Shown piece after piece: positions 23,601-34,530 of a stretch of DNA of 64,000 nt; the stretch's first letter is position 1; each line of letters opens with the position of its first letter. Both the position numbers and the translations under genes were made by a program. Source of the DNA: Ochotona curzoniae (taxonomy: Eukaryota; Chordata; Mammalia; Lagomorpha; Ochotonidae); the NCBI RefSeq assembly GCF_017591425.1, contig NW_024466512.1, positions 19,893,501 to 19,957,500 of the forward strand, read 5' to 3'. Below the pieces are notes generated by a model. It was not told the DNA's origin. It made no database searches and worked only from the letters and a program-made list of their open reading frames with translations.

Positions 23601-23780
23601 CATTTGCAGAATTCCCATCTGTGACAGATCAGCAAGGAGCTAGACATCAGGATCCTAGACACCAAATTTCCATTGGAGGGTGGAAAGCAGGGGTGGGCAT
23701 TGTAACTCAGTGGGGTAAGCTGCTGGTGAGGTGCTCACATACCATAATCAAGTGGCTATTGACACTCCTGGTTACTGCAT
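20661..23780. other. Unique intron 1 sequence
   Basis: An MIR lies at 21285-21450. A G-rich, purine-rich plus strand at 22190-22520 gives long C-rich reading frames on the minus strand that are not gene-like. No exon is seen. Confidence 0.5.
21285..21450 (+). repeat. MIR SINE
   Basis: Contains GCTGTGAAGCCTTAGGCAAC, TTACCTAACCTCTCAGTGCT and TTCCTTATCTGTAAGG in MIR order. Confidence 0.75.
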
Positions 23781-23897
23781 ACTTCTTTTTCCTTTTCTTT
23801 CTCTTTTTTTCTTCTTTCTCTTCCTTTCTTTCATTCATTCTTTTCTGTCTTTCTCTCTCCTTCCCTTTTCTTTCTTGCTCCCTTCCCCCGCCCCCAA
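23781..23897 (+). repeat. Polypyrimidine tract
   Basis: About 115 bases almost entirely C and T (TTCTTTTTCC repeated imperfectly). It directly precedes the SINE tail and is partly an expanded tail-associated low-complexity region. Confidence 0.85.
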
Positions 23898-24166
23898 CTT
23901 ATTTATTTACTTGAAAAAGTTAGAGCAAGAGAGAGAGAACTTTTGTCTGCTGGTTTATTTTTCACATGACTACAATGCCTGGGACCAAGCCAGCCCAGGC
24001 CAAAGCCAGGAGCTTTTTCCAGACCTCCTGCATGGGAACCTTCCACTGCTTTTCCAGGTCATTAGCAGGGAGCTGGATTAGAGGTGGAGCATCCAGGACA
24101 CAAATCAGTGCCAATATGGAATGCCAGCCTCACAAGTGGCCGCTTTACCTGCTCCCACAACCCCAA
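23898..24166 (-). repeat. C-type SINE, older
   Basis: A reverse copy with TTATTTATTTACTTGAAAAAG, CTGCTGGTTTATTTTTCAC, CCAAAGCCAGGAGC, and the 5' end near GTGGCCGCTTTACCTGC. Confidence 0.8.
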
Positions 24167-24179
24167 CCCCATGACTCCA

Positions 24180-24320
24180 CACTTCGTATTCAGCCTCCAG
24201 TTGATGCTTCTGGGCAGTGTTTCCTACCTGCTGTGTCACCTTGGGAAAATTGCTTAGTTCCTCTGAGCCTCAGTTTCCCCATGCATAACATGAGGATAAT
24301 AATGTAGCAGAAATTTCTGG
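24180..24320 (+). repeat. MIR SINE fragment
   Basis: Contains CTGTGTCACCTTGGGAAAAT, CTCTGAGCCTCAGTTTCCCC and ATGAGGATAATAATG, the MIR core. Confidence 0.85.
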
Positions 24321-24512
24321 ACCTGGCAGCAAGTCGAGGGTTAGATACAGCACACGTTGGGTGCTTAGGGTCTCCTCTCGGTGATGGCCAGCAGTAACCC
24401 ACGTGGACGCTGCCCTCGCCTCTGCTCTTTTGGGAGCCGCTTTATGGAGGTCAAATTCCTGGGTTGTACAACCAGCCCCTTTAAAGTGTGTAATCCAGAG
24501 GCTTTTTTAAAA

Positions 24513-24836
24513 AAGAAGATTTATTTATTTTTATTAGAAAGGCAGATATACAGAGGGGAGGAGAGACAGAGAGGAAGATCTTCCATCTGATGGTTCACTC
24601 CCCAAGCAGCTGCAACAGCTGGAGCCGAGAATCTGAAGCCAGGAGCCAGGAACTTTCTCTGGGTCTCCTACACAGGTGCAGGGCCCCAAGGCTTTGAGCC
24701 ATTCTTGACTGCCTTCTCAGGCCACAAGCAGGGAGCTGGTTGGGAAGTGGGGCTGCCTGGATTAGAACCAGCGCCCGTATGGGATCCTGGCATGTTCAAG
24801 GCGAGGACTTTAGCCTCTATGCTGTCACACCAGGCA
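24513..24836 (-). repeat. C-type SINE, full length
   Basis: A reverse copy from AGATTTATTTATTTTTATT through GAAGATCTTCCATCTGATGG and GGCCACAAGCAGGGAGC to GGCGAGGACTTTAGCC. Confidence 0.92.
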
Positions 24837-25957
24837 CTCCAGCAGCATTTAGTGTATTCAGAGTTGCACAGCCACTGCTGTAGTCTCTTTTTTTTTCCCA
24901 TTAAAAAAAAATATTATTGACAATCTTTGCATAGTTAATTAGGGTAAAAAGGTTCAAGGGCTTGCTGTAGTCTCTTAAAGAACAGTTTTTCCTCTGAACA
25001 AAATCATGTCTCTTTTAGGGGTCATTTCCAAGGGTCCAGCCACCAGGGGCAGACACTCAACTGCTTTCTGTCTCATTGGATGGGCCTGTTCTGGTTGTTT
25101 CCTGTAGCTGGAGTCCTTTGTGATTGGCTGCATTTACTGACAATGTTCTCATCAGCCCTGGTCTTGTTTGACGGCCTGTAAAGTGAGTTGGAATGGTTCC
25201 CTGGGGTGGCCATGGGGAGTTGTGGGCTTGGAGAGTCCTTTAGGCAGGATGGGGCTGGTCCAGAGTCTCAAAGGCAGTTCCACTGGACCCCGTGTGGCCC
25301 CGTGGGGTTCTCTTCCCACACCACTTTGAAGCCTGCCCAGCCTGGGCCTTTCTGGGAGTGTTGAGCTTTATTCCCATCACTTCCTCAGGCCTGGTCAGAG
25401 CAGTGGGGGTGGGGTAGAAATCTGGTAAATCCTCTGTTGACCTCCCCCCTGGGACTCTCCTTCCGGGAGGGAGTGGAAAGCGAGAGAGACACAAAGTGCA
25501 TCTTTATTCGTTTTCAGGATCAACGTCAATCCCTAGTCCCCTTCCCAAGTGCTGGTGAACAGTTGCTGGCTTCCTGGTCAAGTTTTGCTCTATAGAGATC
25601 TAGGGTCATGGGACTTCTGTGTTGGGGGCAAGCTGGCAGAGAAGTGGCCCAAGTGTTGGAGTTGTCTGTGTGAGGAATCAGGCTGTCTTGATTTGTCCTC
25701 CAGCCAGAGCTGGACCAGTGTAAAACTGGTGAATCTCTTGGGAGGCGATCTGCTGCACATCACAGCATCGCAGCCATGATGTCAGCACATGCAGAAGTCG
25801 GTCTTCTCACTTGGGAGGAAGTAGGTAATTTAAAAACTCCCCCTTTCTTAGTGAACATTGAGTTTGCTTACAAAAATTTTTGTTTGTTGTAGCACATGGA
25901 GCACTACCCTCAATATCTGAATGTATCTTGGAAAGTTAGGTTAGTGTGTTTGTTAGG
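24837..25957. other. Unique intron 1 sequence
   Basis: An A/T-rich stretch at 24890-24960 may be a remnant of an unrelated old repeat. Nothing gene-like. Confidence 0.45.
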
Positions 25958-26190
25958 AAATTAATATTATTGATTTTTATTTGTTGTTATTTTCTCTGAA
26001 AGGTAGGAAGAGAGAACAAGAACAAGAGAGCAAGAGGAGTGAGGGAGAGATCTTCCATTTACTGGTTCATGACCCAACTGTTCAAAACAGCCAAGGCCAG
26101 GCCAGCCAAAGTTGGGGAGCTGGGCATTCAATCCAGGTTTCCCATGTGGGTGGCAGGCACTCAAGTACTTAGGCCACCACCTGCTGCCTA
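25958..26190 (-). repeat. Old C-type SINE
   Basis: A reverse copy, AGAGATCTTCCATTTACTGG to CCACCACCTGCTGCC, lacking the 5' third. A CA repeat abuts its truncation point. Confidence 0.75.
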
Positions 26191-26214
26191 CACACACACA
26201 CACACACACACACA
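26191..26214 (+). repeat. Microsatellite (CA)12
   Basis: Twelve uninterrupted CA units at the broken end of the SINE. Confidence 0.95.
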
Positions 26215-26220
26215 TATACC

Positions 26221-26720
26221 AGTGTACTTTTAAAAGTTTGCAGAAAATGGAATTAAAAGAAAAGTCTATGGGGATGGCATTGGCATAGTGATTAAAGCTA
26301 CAGCTTACAGGGCCAGCGTCCCATATGGGTACTAGTTTCATATCTGGACTGCTCCATTTCCAATCCAGCTCTCTCTGCGAATGTTCCTGGGAAAGCAGTG
26401 GAAGATGGCCCAAGTACTTGTGCCCCTGTACCCGTGTGGGAGGCCTGGATGAAGCTCCTGGCTGTTGACTTTAACTCAGCCTGGACCCAGCAGTTATGAG
26501 CATTTGGGGAACGAAGCAGCAGATGGAAGATCTCACAACAGTCTCCACCTCTGTAACTCTGGTTTCCAACTAAATCAATAAATCTTTTTTAAAAAGTCTG
26601 TTTTGGTGCAAAAAAAATCTTGAAATCGATGTGTGTATATAGGGTCTTCCAAAATTTTGAAGAAAATGAACATGTTGGAAAAACTGCATGAGTTTGGTTA
26701 AGTGACTGTTGAAATAGCAA
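26221..26720 (+). mobile_element. Palindromic MITE-like element (copy 3), split by a SINE
   Basis: The left end is GTACTTTTAAAAGTTTGCAG, then AAAATGGAATTAAAAG. After the SINE it resumes at about 26599 with GTTTTGGTGCAAAAAAAATC, TTGAAATCGATG, and GGGTCTTCCAAAATTTTGAAG. AAAAGTCT occurs on both sides of the SINE as the probable target duplication. Confidence 0.55.
26267..26598 (+). repeat. C-type SINE inside the MITE-like element
   Basis: A forward copy: GGGGATGGCATTGGCATAG head, CCCATATGGGTACTAG, CCTGGGAAAGCAGTGGAAG, and tail CTAAATCAATAAATC. It is diverged, so the host element is older still. Confidence 0.85.
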
Positions 26721-27040
26721 GCGAAGATCAGCTGCAGACTAGCCTAGAGCCAACCGCTTTGATTGGAGTTGAGCTAGTTTACTAGGAACCACGTGGCACT
26801 GTGACAGCCTAGTGATGATTTCCACTGACAGCAGTGCCTCCCTCAGCCACCACTGTGGCTCAGGCCTCCAATGTTGGGTCCTACTAGCAGCTCCCTGGTT
26901 GTCCTCCAGCGTCTGAGCTTAGCCCCTGTGACCCTGACACATCTCACCCCACTCACTCTGGCAGAACCAAGCCAGGATCATCACCTTGCACATTTCTGAG
27001 TGGTTTGCTTTCTTGCTCAGAAACCTGGAACGATTCCATG
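26721..27040. other. Unique intron 1 sequence
   Basis: About 320 bases between the MITE-like element and an LTR remnant. I recognise nothing in it. Confidence 0.45.
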
Positions 27041-27044
27041 TTGC

Positions 27045-27365
27045 TTGTTTCGGTCCTCTTCCTGCTGCTGTAACTGAAAACCTGAGACTGGGTCATGTGT
27101 GAAGCAGAGGTCTATTTGGTTCACGGTCATGAAGGCTGACAGGGGCCTTTGGACTGTGTTATACCAGACAAAGGGCAAGCAGGTAATGAGGTTGCAGGAG
27201 AAGAGTGGGAGGGGCTGGGACCTGTTAGAGTTTATCACTGCTCCACTCCCCAGTGTGAATTCAGCACATCTCAAAGGTCCCACCTCTTGGCTCCTTGCTC
27301 ATGACAGATCAGTTCTAGCATGAGTCTTGGGAGGGGCCATGTTATAACATTTGGCCCATGATGTG
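27045..27365 (-). repeat. Probable MaLR-type LTR remnant
   Basis: The reverse strand order resembles old mammalian MaLR LTRs: TGCTGTAACTGAAAACCTGAG, AGGTCTATTTGGTTCACGG, CCCACCTCTTGGCTCC, GGGAGGGGCCATGTTATAAC. Assignment is from memory of the consensus, and diverged. Confidence 0.4.
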
Positions 27366-27890
27366 AGCTCAAAGTGGGATGGCCTCGAGAGTCTGTCCTT
27401 GCCTTTGTGAAGCTTCCAGAAGGGCACTATTCACTGGAATCCAGGCGATAAAGTTAATGTCCCCCAGGGCTTGGTGTGCTTGCCCAGGAGCACCTGTAGC
27501 TCTGCTCGGACTGCTGGCTGCATGCCTGGCACTGTTAGAGGGCTCTGTGGGTATTACATCATCATGTCTTCCCCACAGCCCTGGGCGGTAGGTCATTCCA
27601 TCACACCTTCCTGGTCTTCCCCCAGAGGGCAGAGATTTAGCCAGAGAGGCAGTTTGCAACCTGTACTGTCAGTCCTTAGGTTGGGAAGAGAGGAAAGAGG
27701 GAAGGGTAGGTCATCTCTAGGGAAGCTACATTTGGTGTGGATGACAGACGATGAGGAGCAAAGAGGTGCCCGTAGCTGGGAAGTTGGAGCATGTGGCTGT
27801 TGAAACCGGAATGTCAGCGTGGGAGTTCAGTCTCCCTTGTGAGCACCCAGGTCTGCTAGAAGTGTTAGCTTGACACTGCCCAGAGTGTGA
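27366..27890. other. Unique intron 1 sequence
   Basis: About 525 bases with no repeat or exon I can name. Confidence 0.45.
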
Positions 27891-27891
27891 G

Positions 27892-28080
27892 GATATTTCG
27901 AAAAAGTTCATGGAAACTGGAATCACAAGATGCACTTATTTTGGGGCAAAAAGCTTTTTAAATCCACACAGATGAAAGGTTTTCAGAAATTGAAAAAAAT
28001 GCATGGTATGGAAAGCACACATTGTGCATGGATTTAAAAAATGATCTGTCCAGAAAATAAGTTTATCTTTTGTTTTCTTT
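27892..28080 (+). mobile_element. Palindromic MITE-like element (copy 4, most complete)
   Basis: The left arm reads TTTCGAAAAAGTTCATGGAA, then GCACTTATTTTGGGGC, then TTTTTAAATCCACACAG. The right arm reads TGTGCATGGATTTAAAAAAT, then AGAAAATAAGTTTATC, the inverse complement of the left with mismatches. No coding capacity. This is the form of a small non-autonomous DNA transposon; the family name is unknown to me. Confidence 0.6.
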
Positions 28081-28103
28081 TTTACTCACTGGGAAGAGAG
28101 AAC

Positions 28104-28243
28104 CAGGGGTTATTGTGGCATAGCTGGTAAAGCCAGTCGTGGCCATTGCGGCTGTTGGGGAAGTAAACCAACAGGTCCAAGATCTCTCCCTCTCTCTCTT
28201 GTCTAACTCTGCCTTTCAAATAAAGTAAAATAAAATTTAAAAA
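28104..28243 (+). repeat. C-type SINE with large internal deletion
   Basis: Head GGGGTTATTGTGGCATAGC joins directly to the 3' part GTGGCCATTGCGGCTG and tail TCTGCCTTTCAAATAAAG; about 190 central bases are missing. Confidence 0.75.
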
Positions 28244-28245
28244 AG

Positions 28246-28508
28246 GAAAAGAGTAAGCAAAGGAGAGAGCTGGATCTCTCTTACCTGCTAGTTAACTCCC
28301 AAAAATACCTGCATGACCAGAACTAGACCAAACTGAAGCTGGGAACCAGAAACTCAATCTATGTCTCCCATGTAGATGGTAGGGACCCAGTGGCTTGAGT
28401 CATCACCTGTTGTTCCCAGGAGCTGAGATCAGGAGCCAGAGCCTGGAATCTAACCCAGGTGCTTGATATAGGAAGAAGGCCATCTTAACTGGTAGAACAA
28501 AATGCATG
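28246..28508 (-). repeat. Old C-type SINE
   Basis: A reverse copy adjoining the previous forward one tail to tail, with GCTAGTTAACTCCCAAAAAT, GGGAACCAGAAACTCAATC, CATCACCTGTTGTTCCCAGG and GGCCATCTTAACTGG. Confidence 0.7.
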
Positions 28509-30039
28509 CCTTTTAATTCCACTTTCAGTTCCACAAACTGTTTGAAGTGCTCTGTTATGTTTGAGGCTACAGTCACACACAAGACTCAGGAAGACACTGG
28601 GGGGACCGGTCGGCCGGTGATGGCATGGTGGTGATGCCCTTAGCTGATGCCTGGGTCAGACTTTGAAGTCAGCAAGGAGGATGACAGCCCTTTGGAAACC
28701 CCTTCACTTCCTTGTCAAGTTCGCTTTCATGAATCCATGCAGGGTGAAAGCAAACAGCTAGAGTGAAAGAGAATGGCAGGGCAAGCCAATGCCCAGACCT
28801 ATTCACCTGTTACAGGACCAGGACCCCTCCTAGGTGAGGGTGTTCGGGCTGCAGACTGCTTGCCCCGTTACTCCCTTCTGCTTAGGGTTAGGGCTGTGTA
28901 ACCTGCAGTCTTATCAGCAGGATGAACCCAGAAGGCAAAGTGAACAGGTAGGGATGAGTTCACAGAGGCAGGCTGAACTTGGCTCCCAGTGTTTTTCTGT
29001 CCTGGTTTCCTCCCATCTCTCCCCTTGGAGGACTTTTTCCCACCTCTTAACTGAAGCTGTCTGCCTGCACTAACCTAGTTTTGTCCTTTCCATTTTCCTC
29101 TCTCTGTTCTCATTCTTGTAGGTCCCTCTTTTCTGCTTAACTTCTTTGAACTTCTGTCTAGAGCCAATGTGTTCTCTAGCCATCCCTGCCTGCTTCCTGA
29201 GTTTCCAGGACTTAAATCAGTGGCAGCTCCAATCTTCCCACCTCCACAAGAGTGGGCTTTGACTTCTCCTCTGCATTCATTCAGACTCTGTTCTGTTGAT
29301 CAGTGGCTCAGGTTAGGTCCCCAGGGAGCTGACAAGGAAGAACTTCCTGGGGCTCCTGCACCCCAGTTCTGGAAACTGGTTCCATAGTCTGTGAGCCTGG
29401 CCTGGTGTGAAGCCGAGGGGAAAGTCTGATGATGATCCCCTCCCCCCTCCTTGTGCTGAAACTGCTGCCCGTGGCCGGTGTCTGCTTGTCACCTGCACTC
29501 CATTCTGTTCTAAGTCACATGGCTTAAGTCCAGGTGGATTTCTGTGGGTGCCCCTAGCCACCTGGCGGCCCCCCAGCATCTCTGCATACTTACCTAAGCC
29601 ATTGCCATTGCCTGAAGCGTGTCCATGACCCGTTGACATCGTTTATGGCTCAGCTCAGATGGCTTGTTTAAAAGGCCTTCTGGACTCATCTGAGACCCAA
29701 AGGTTCCCGCCATGTGGATCTTATAAAAATCGCTTGTTCACGTGTTGAATGAGCACTTGGGAAGCCCTGTGCCAGGCACCATGGGAGGAGGCAGCAATCT
29801 GGGTCCTGTCAGGGCCTGTTCTGGACCTTGAGGGCAGCCCTGGCAGCATTTGCCAGTTCCATGTAGAGGTGTGGCCTTCCCCATCTAAATGTGCCAGTGT
29901 GGCTCCTGCTGTTCTCCACTGTGAGGCCTTCCTCCCGCTTCTTTTTATTCTTCCTCTTTAGCCGCAATCCCCACCCCTGTTCCCTTTCTCCTCTGATATC
30001 TCCTCCAGTTGGTTTAATCTTACCCTACAAGTCTAGGGG
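28509..30039. other. Unique intron 1 sequence
   Basis: It contains a tight CpG cluster, ACCGGTCGGCCGGT at 28605-28618, and L2-like sequence at 29645-29790. No exon. Confidence 0.45.
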
Positions 30040-30347
30040 CTGACACCTGTAAAGCCAGCTTTCCTTATGGGCATTGACTGGGGTCCAGGCTGCTGCAGTG
30101 CTTGATCCAGGTCCCTGCTGATACACCTGGAAAAGCAGCAGAGGGTGGCTCAGGTGCTTGGGCCCCTGCACCCCTGTGAGAAACCAGAAAGAATTTCTGG
30201 CTCTTGGTTATGGCTTGGTTCAGTCCCATCCATGTGGTCACTGGGGAGTGAACCAACAGATGGAAGATCTCTCTGTGTTTCTCTTCAACCCCCTACCACT
30301 TCTGTTTCTAACTCTGCCTTTCAAAAAAAATAATAAATAAGTCTTAA
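30040..30347 (+). repeat. Old C-type SINE
   Basis: A forward copy with CAGGTCCCTGCTGATACACC, GGGCCCCTGCACCCCTGTGAG, GATGGAAGATCTCTCTGTG and tail ACTCTGCCTTTC plus A-run. Confidence 0.8.
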
Positions 30348-31816
30348 AAGTCGGATTGTACCGTTCATGTGTGTGGTTTGTCATCTGGTGGTACCATGCT
30401 AATGATTTTGTTCGGTTATTTCCCTTTTGACTCAGTAAGATCTGCTTGCATTGCTGGATACGTCTTTGTCTTCTCATTTGCTTCTGATGGCAGTGCAGCA
30501 TCCCACACCACATGCACCCATTTGCCTTCTGGGCTCTCCCTTCTCAGGGAGACCCAGGCTGCCTCTGGTACCCTGTGCTGCAGACAGGACTCCAGCCAAC
30601 TGCAGCCCTTGCAGACTCTGCAGAGAGCTCTCCAGCACAGACGTCCAGGACTGGGGCACACGTAGATTTAGTCAAGCGAGTGCTGCCTTCCCGCTTTTCT
30701 GAACAGCCTGGCAGCGAGCATGGGCTCTGCTCTCCCTGCGTCCTTGCCAGCACTGGACATTCTTCCAGACCCTGCAGGTTGTCCGTGCTTCTCCCCAGGC
30801 ACCCCCTGCCCCCAACTCAGGCATGCGCTGGGAAGTAGTGCATTTCCACCCCTTTTTGGCCCTCCTTCCTGGCTGCTCTCCCTTGCCTGGAATGAAAGTC
30901 CTTGTTAGAATTTTCTACCCAGTTCTCACTCATGAGAGCAGAAACCTAAAACCTTCCTCCATTATCTGCAGAACCTAGCCACCTTTTCAAAAACTAAAAC
31001 CTCCTTTGTTTTTCCACCTAATCTGAAATAAATCCCTCTTATCACCTTACCCTATCCCCTTGCTGAGCGTCTGGAAGCCTCCTTGTTGCTTCTACTGGAC
31101 TGCCCCTGTCCCCAAAGAGGTTGCTTCACTTGAGTAGTCTGCCTGTGGTGCAGCTGGCAAAGGGTGCAGCTGGTTGGGGGGGAAGGAACGAAACCTTCCC
31201 CGGATGTGACCCCAACCCCAGAAGCCAGGTTTGGGATTAGCTTTGTTGAAACTGTGGCCTGTAGCCTCATGTGCAAACAGAACTGAGTTGGCTTTATCTG
31301 TTGGGGATAATTAGAGAGAAGAAAGTCCTCCACCAAACACTTCCCGACTTTTGGCCTGAGCCACCCACCAATAATTCATCATGGCTGTTGCAGGGCATCC
31401 TGCATTGCTCTGGGGTATGCTGCTGTTGAAGTCTTTTTTTGTGCTGGTGTTTGTGTTGCCTGGTCACAGCAAAGGCTTGAACACAGCTGTAGGCTGTGGA
31501 TTTTGTGCATGTTCTGAGCTGGTCTGATTTCTCCACTGAAAACTGAGCTGTGGGCTTGCAGCACTGGGGTCTCTCTTACTCCTCTTCTTCCAAGGAGCCT
31601 GCCGCTCCTCAGCCCATCGAGCTTGCACTTAGCAGGTGCTCAGTAAATACTTGCTGGGTGGCTGACACAGGATTACATGTTAATCCATCATTTTCAAAGG
31701 CCAGAACAGATCCATGTAAACAAACAAATAAGATCCTTCCCTTTAAACAGTGGCACTTTAAACAAACAACAACAGCAACAAAAGCAACAAAAAATAAATA
31801 AAAAGTGGTATTTCCA
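30348..31816. other. Unique intron 1 sequence
   Basis: No repeat or exon is recognised except A-rich sequence at 31755-31805 just before the next SINE. Confidence 0.45.
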
Positions 31817-32160
31817 AGCTCAGCGCAATGGCCTAGTGGCTAAATCCTCGCCTTGTGTCTGCTGGGATTCCACATGGGTGCTGGTTCTAATCCTGGCTAC
31901 TCTACTTCCCATCCAGCTCCCTGCTTATGGCCTGGGAAAGCAGTAGAGGATGGCCCAGAGTTCTTTGGGACTCTGTACCCTCATGGGAGACCTGGAGGAG
32001 GCTCCTGGCTCCTGGCTCCTGGCTTCACATCAGTTCAGCTGAGGCCATTGTGGCCATTTGGGGAGTGAACCAGCAGATGGAAGATTTTTTGCTGTCTCGC
32101 TCCGCTCCCTCTCTCTGTAAATCTGACTTTCCAATTAAAAAAAAAAAGAAGAAGAAAGGA
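31817..32160 (+). repeat. C-type SINE, full length
   Basis: Forward, AGCTCAGCGCAATGGCCTAG to CCAATTAAAAAAAAAAA. The direct repeat GGCTCCT occurs four times at 31999-32025 as a local slippage expansion. Imperfect target duplication (AAGTGGTATTTCC and AAGTGTGGCATTTACC). Confidence 0.9.
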
Positions 32161-33110
32161 AGTTTAAAAAAGTGTGGCATTTACCTTACAAATGTTTGTT
32201 TTGAGCTCATTTCTTGCTTTTGATGGGTGAGGAGACTCCCAGGGGAGTTACTCAGGGAGCCTCTTCAACTTAAGAGCCATAATAATAAACGCTTTGGGGG
32301 AGCCAATTTACGCGCTCACCTATGTCCCAGAAGTGGGTTAGAAGTCAACATTTTAAAAGGCTCCTCTGTGCACTTACCACCCGCATCTGCAGGGCTGGCC
32401 TCCTCTAGCCATGTGTGGTATCCCACAGATCACCACGAAATAAACAGTGCCTTGAAAACACAACACTAAAGAAAAAAAAAGTGACGTCTATGTATTGTAT
32501 CAAGGAGAGCTAAACATTATGGAAAAGGCCAAATATTTCCACTGTGTTACGAAAATAAGAACCCGGCAGCATGAAACTTCCCACTCAGTGGGCAGAAGGC
32601 GTGGTGGAGACTTCAAAAGGGGATTAGAGCTCTGTAGCCAGCGTGCGCTGCCATGGGTGACTGCCCCGTGAGAGCAGCGAAGCGCGTGTGTCCTCCATCT
32701 GCAGCCACTACCGCCTCTCACTTGGGAAGTGAATCAAAGCTCCCGCGTAGGGATCACAGCTCACCCAAGCAACCGTGCAGCTGAGCCTCAGGCTGGGAGG
32801 GAAGGGGAAGTGCCAACAGAAGAGTTCTTTGTTCTCCAAAAGGCAGGTTCACAGGAAGGACCTCTGTTCCCTGGGCTCAAGTGATGATGGGCACTCAGCG
32901 ATGAGAATTGTGGCTCTAGCAGAGGCCCTGGGCAGTATGTTGGCCTGGAGGGCCACTGAGCCCAGAAGAGCAGTGTGTGAGGGCTGAGATTCTTTGGATT
33001 CCACCCACCTGCTCCCATCAGCAGGTAGCTTAGGGCAGGCAGTAAGGCCAGGCAACCTGACTTTAATGGTAAAGAGACCCAGGCATTTCTTGCTTTTATT
33101 AAAAAGTCAG
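32161..33110. other. Unique intron 1 sequence
   Basis: Unique sequence with no exon. A somewhat CpG-rich patch at 32630-32770 (GCGTGCGCTGCC, GCGAAGCGCGTG) stands out mildly. Confidence 0.45.
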
Positions 33111-33460
33111 GGGCCCGGCATGGTGGCCTAGCAGCTAAAGTCCTCGCCTTGAACGTGCCAGGATCCCATATGGGTGCCGGTTCTAATCCTGGCAGCTCTA
33201 CTTCCCATCCAGCTCCCTGCTTATGGCCTGGGAAAGCAGTCCAGGACAGCCCAATGCTTTGGGACCCTGAACTCATATGGGATACATGGAAGAAGTTCCT
33301 GGCTCCTGGCTTCGAATCGGCATAGCATCCACATTGCGCTCACTTGGGGAGTGAATCATTGGACGGAAGATCTTCCTCTTTGTCTCTTCTCCTCTCTGTA
33401 TATCTGACTTTCAAATAAATAAATAAATAAATAAATAAATAAATCCTTAAAAAAAAAATA
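33111..33460 (+). repeat. C-type SINE, young-looking, with AAAT-expanded tail
   Basis: Forward, GGGGCCCGGCATGGTGGCC head and GTCCTCGCCTTGAACG. The tail carries AAAT/AAATA repeated about eight times at 33410-33443 before the poly-A run. Confidence 0.92.
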
Positions 33461-34211
33461 AAAAGGCTGAGTTACCTCAGGGCTGCCTCTGAGGGAGGAT
33501 GGTCTTTTAAAGCTTCCAGGCCGCTTTAATGAACTGGGGAAGCTCATTTGCTGACTGTTGGTCAAATCTCACTGGACTCACTGTGTGACAATGTTGTTTG
33601 TAACCCGTTGGGGAGATGTCCATGTGTGCAGGATGGACCTTTGCTCTGCCGGCTGACTTGGGACCTGGCACTTGCCAGCTTGCCGGCTTTCTCTCACTCA
33701 AAAGAGTCCCTTCATGCTGACCCCGCCACCTACCCATTGGCTCCATGACCCAGATCACAAAAGCCACAGTCCCGGAGTTTCCTGTGATGGAGACTCCCTC
33801 TCCCATTCCCTGAAGACCCGCCAGGGCTCCATGCCCTTCCCCCCATGCCAGGCTTGCAGGAATGAGTGCCTAGTCTCCCACCTTGACTGAGCTTTAACTC
33901 TGTGTCAGCAACTGTGCCAAGCATTCTCTGCCCACACCTGGGTCACGTCTCACAGCAGCTCTTTCCTGAGTAGGAAGATCTCTGTGTACTCTTGTGATCT
34001 CCACTTTACAGGAGAGGAAGCAGAGACTTAGGAAGGCTTGAGAACGCTTGCCCACCATCATGTGGACAGTCTGTGGTGGAGCTCATGTTCAAATGTGGGC
34101 TCTGTGACTTTTCAGCTCTCTCTTTCTCTCACTTGCATGCGTGCTTTCGCTCTGTAAGTACTGTAGGGAGATGACAGGATGTAACCCTGCCCTCCGAAGT
34201 CTCATAGTCTA
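33461..34211. other. Unique intron 1 sequence with MIR
   Basis: An MIR in minus orientation is at 33895-34110 (CTCCACTTTACAGGAGAGG, then AAGCAGAGACTTAGG). The rest is unique. Confidence 0.55.
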
Positions 34212-34530
34212 GGAGCTAGCATTGTGGCAGAGCAGCTTAAACTGCCACTACCTGTAACTCAAGCATCGTATAGGAGTGAACTCCTGTTCGCTCTCTGGCT
34301 GCTCTGCTTCCAAACCCAGCTCTCTGCTAATGCATCTGGGAAATCTGAGGATTGGGCCCCTGCCACCCATGTGGGAAGCCAAGATGGAGTTCCAGGATTC
34401 TGGCTTTGGTCCATCAGGTTGTTGTAACTATTTGGGGAGTGACCCAGCAGATGGACAATATCTTTTTCTCCGTTTCTTTCTGTGACTCTTCCTTTCAAAT
34501 AGGTCAATGAATATTTAAATAAATATTAAA
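34212..34530 (+). repeat. Old C-type SINE
   Basis: Forward, GAGCTAGCATTGTGGCAGAG, CCAGCTCTCTGCTAATGC, GGGGAGTGACCCAGCAGATG, tail CCTTTCAAATAGGTCAATG. Confidence 0.8.
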
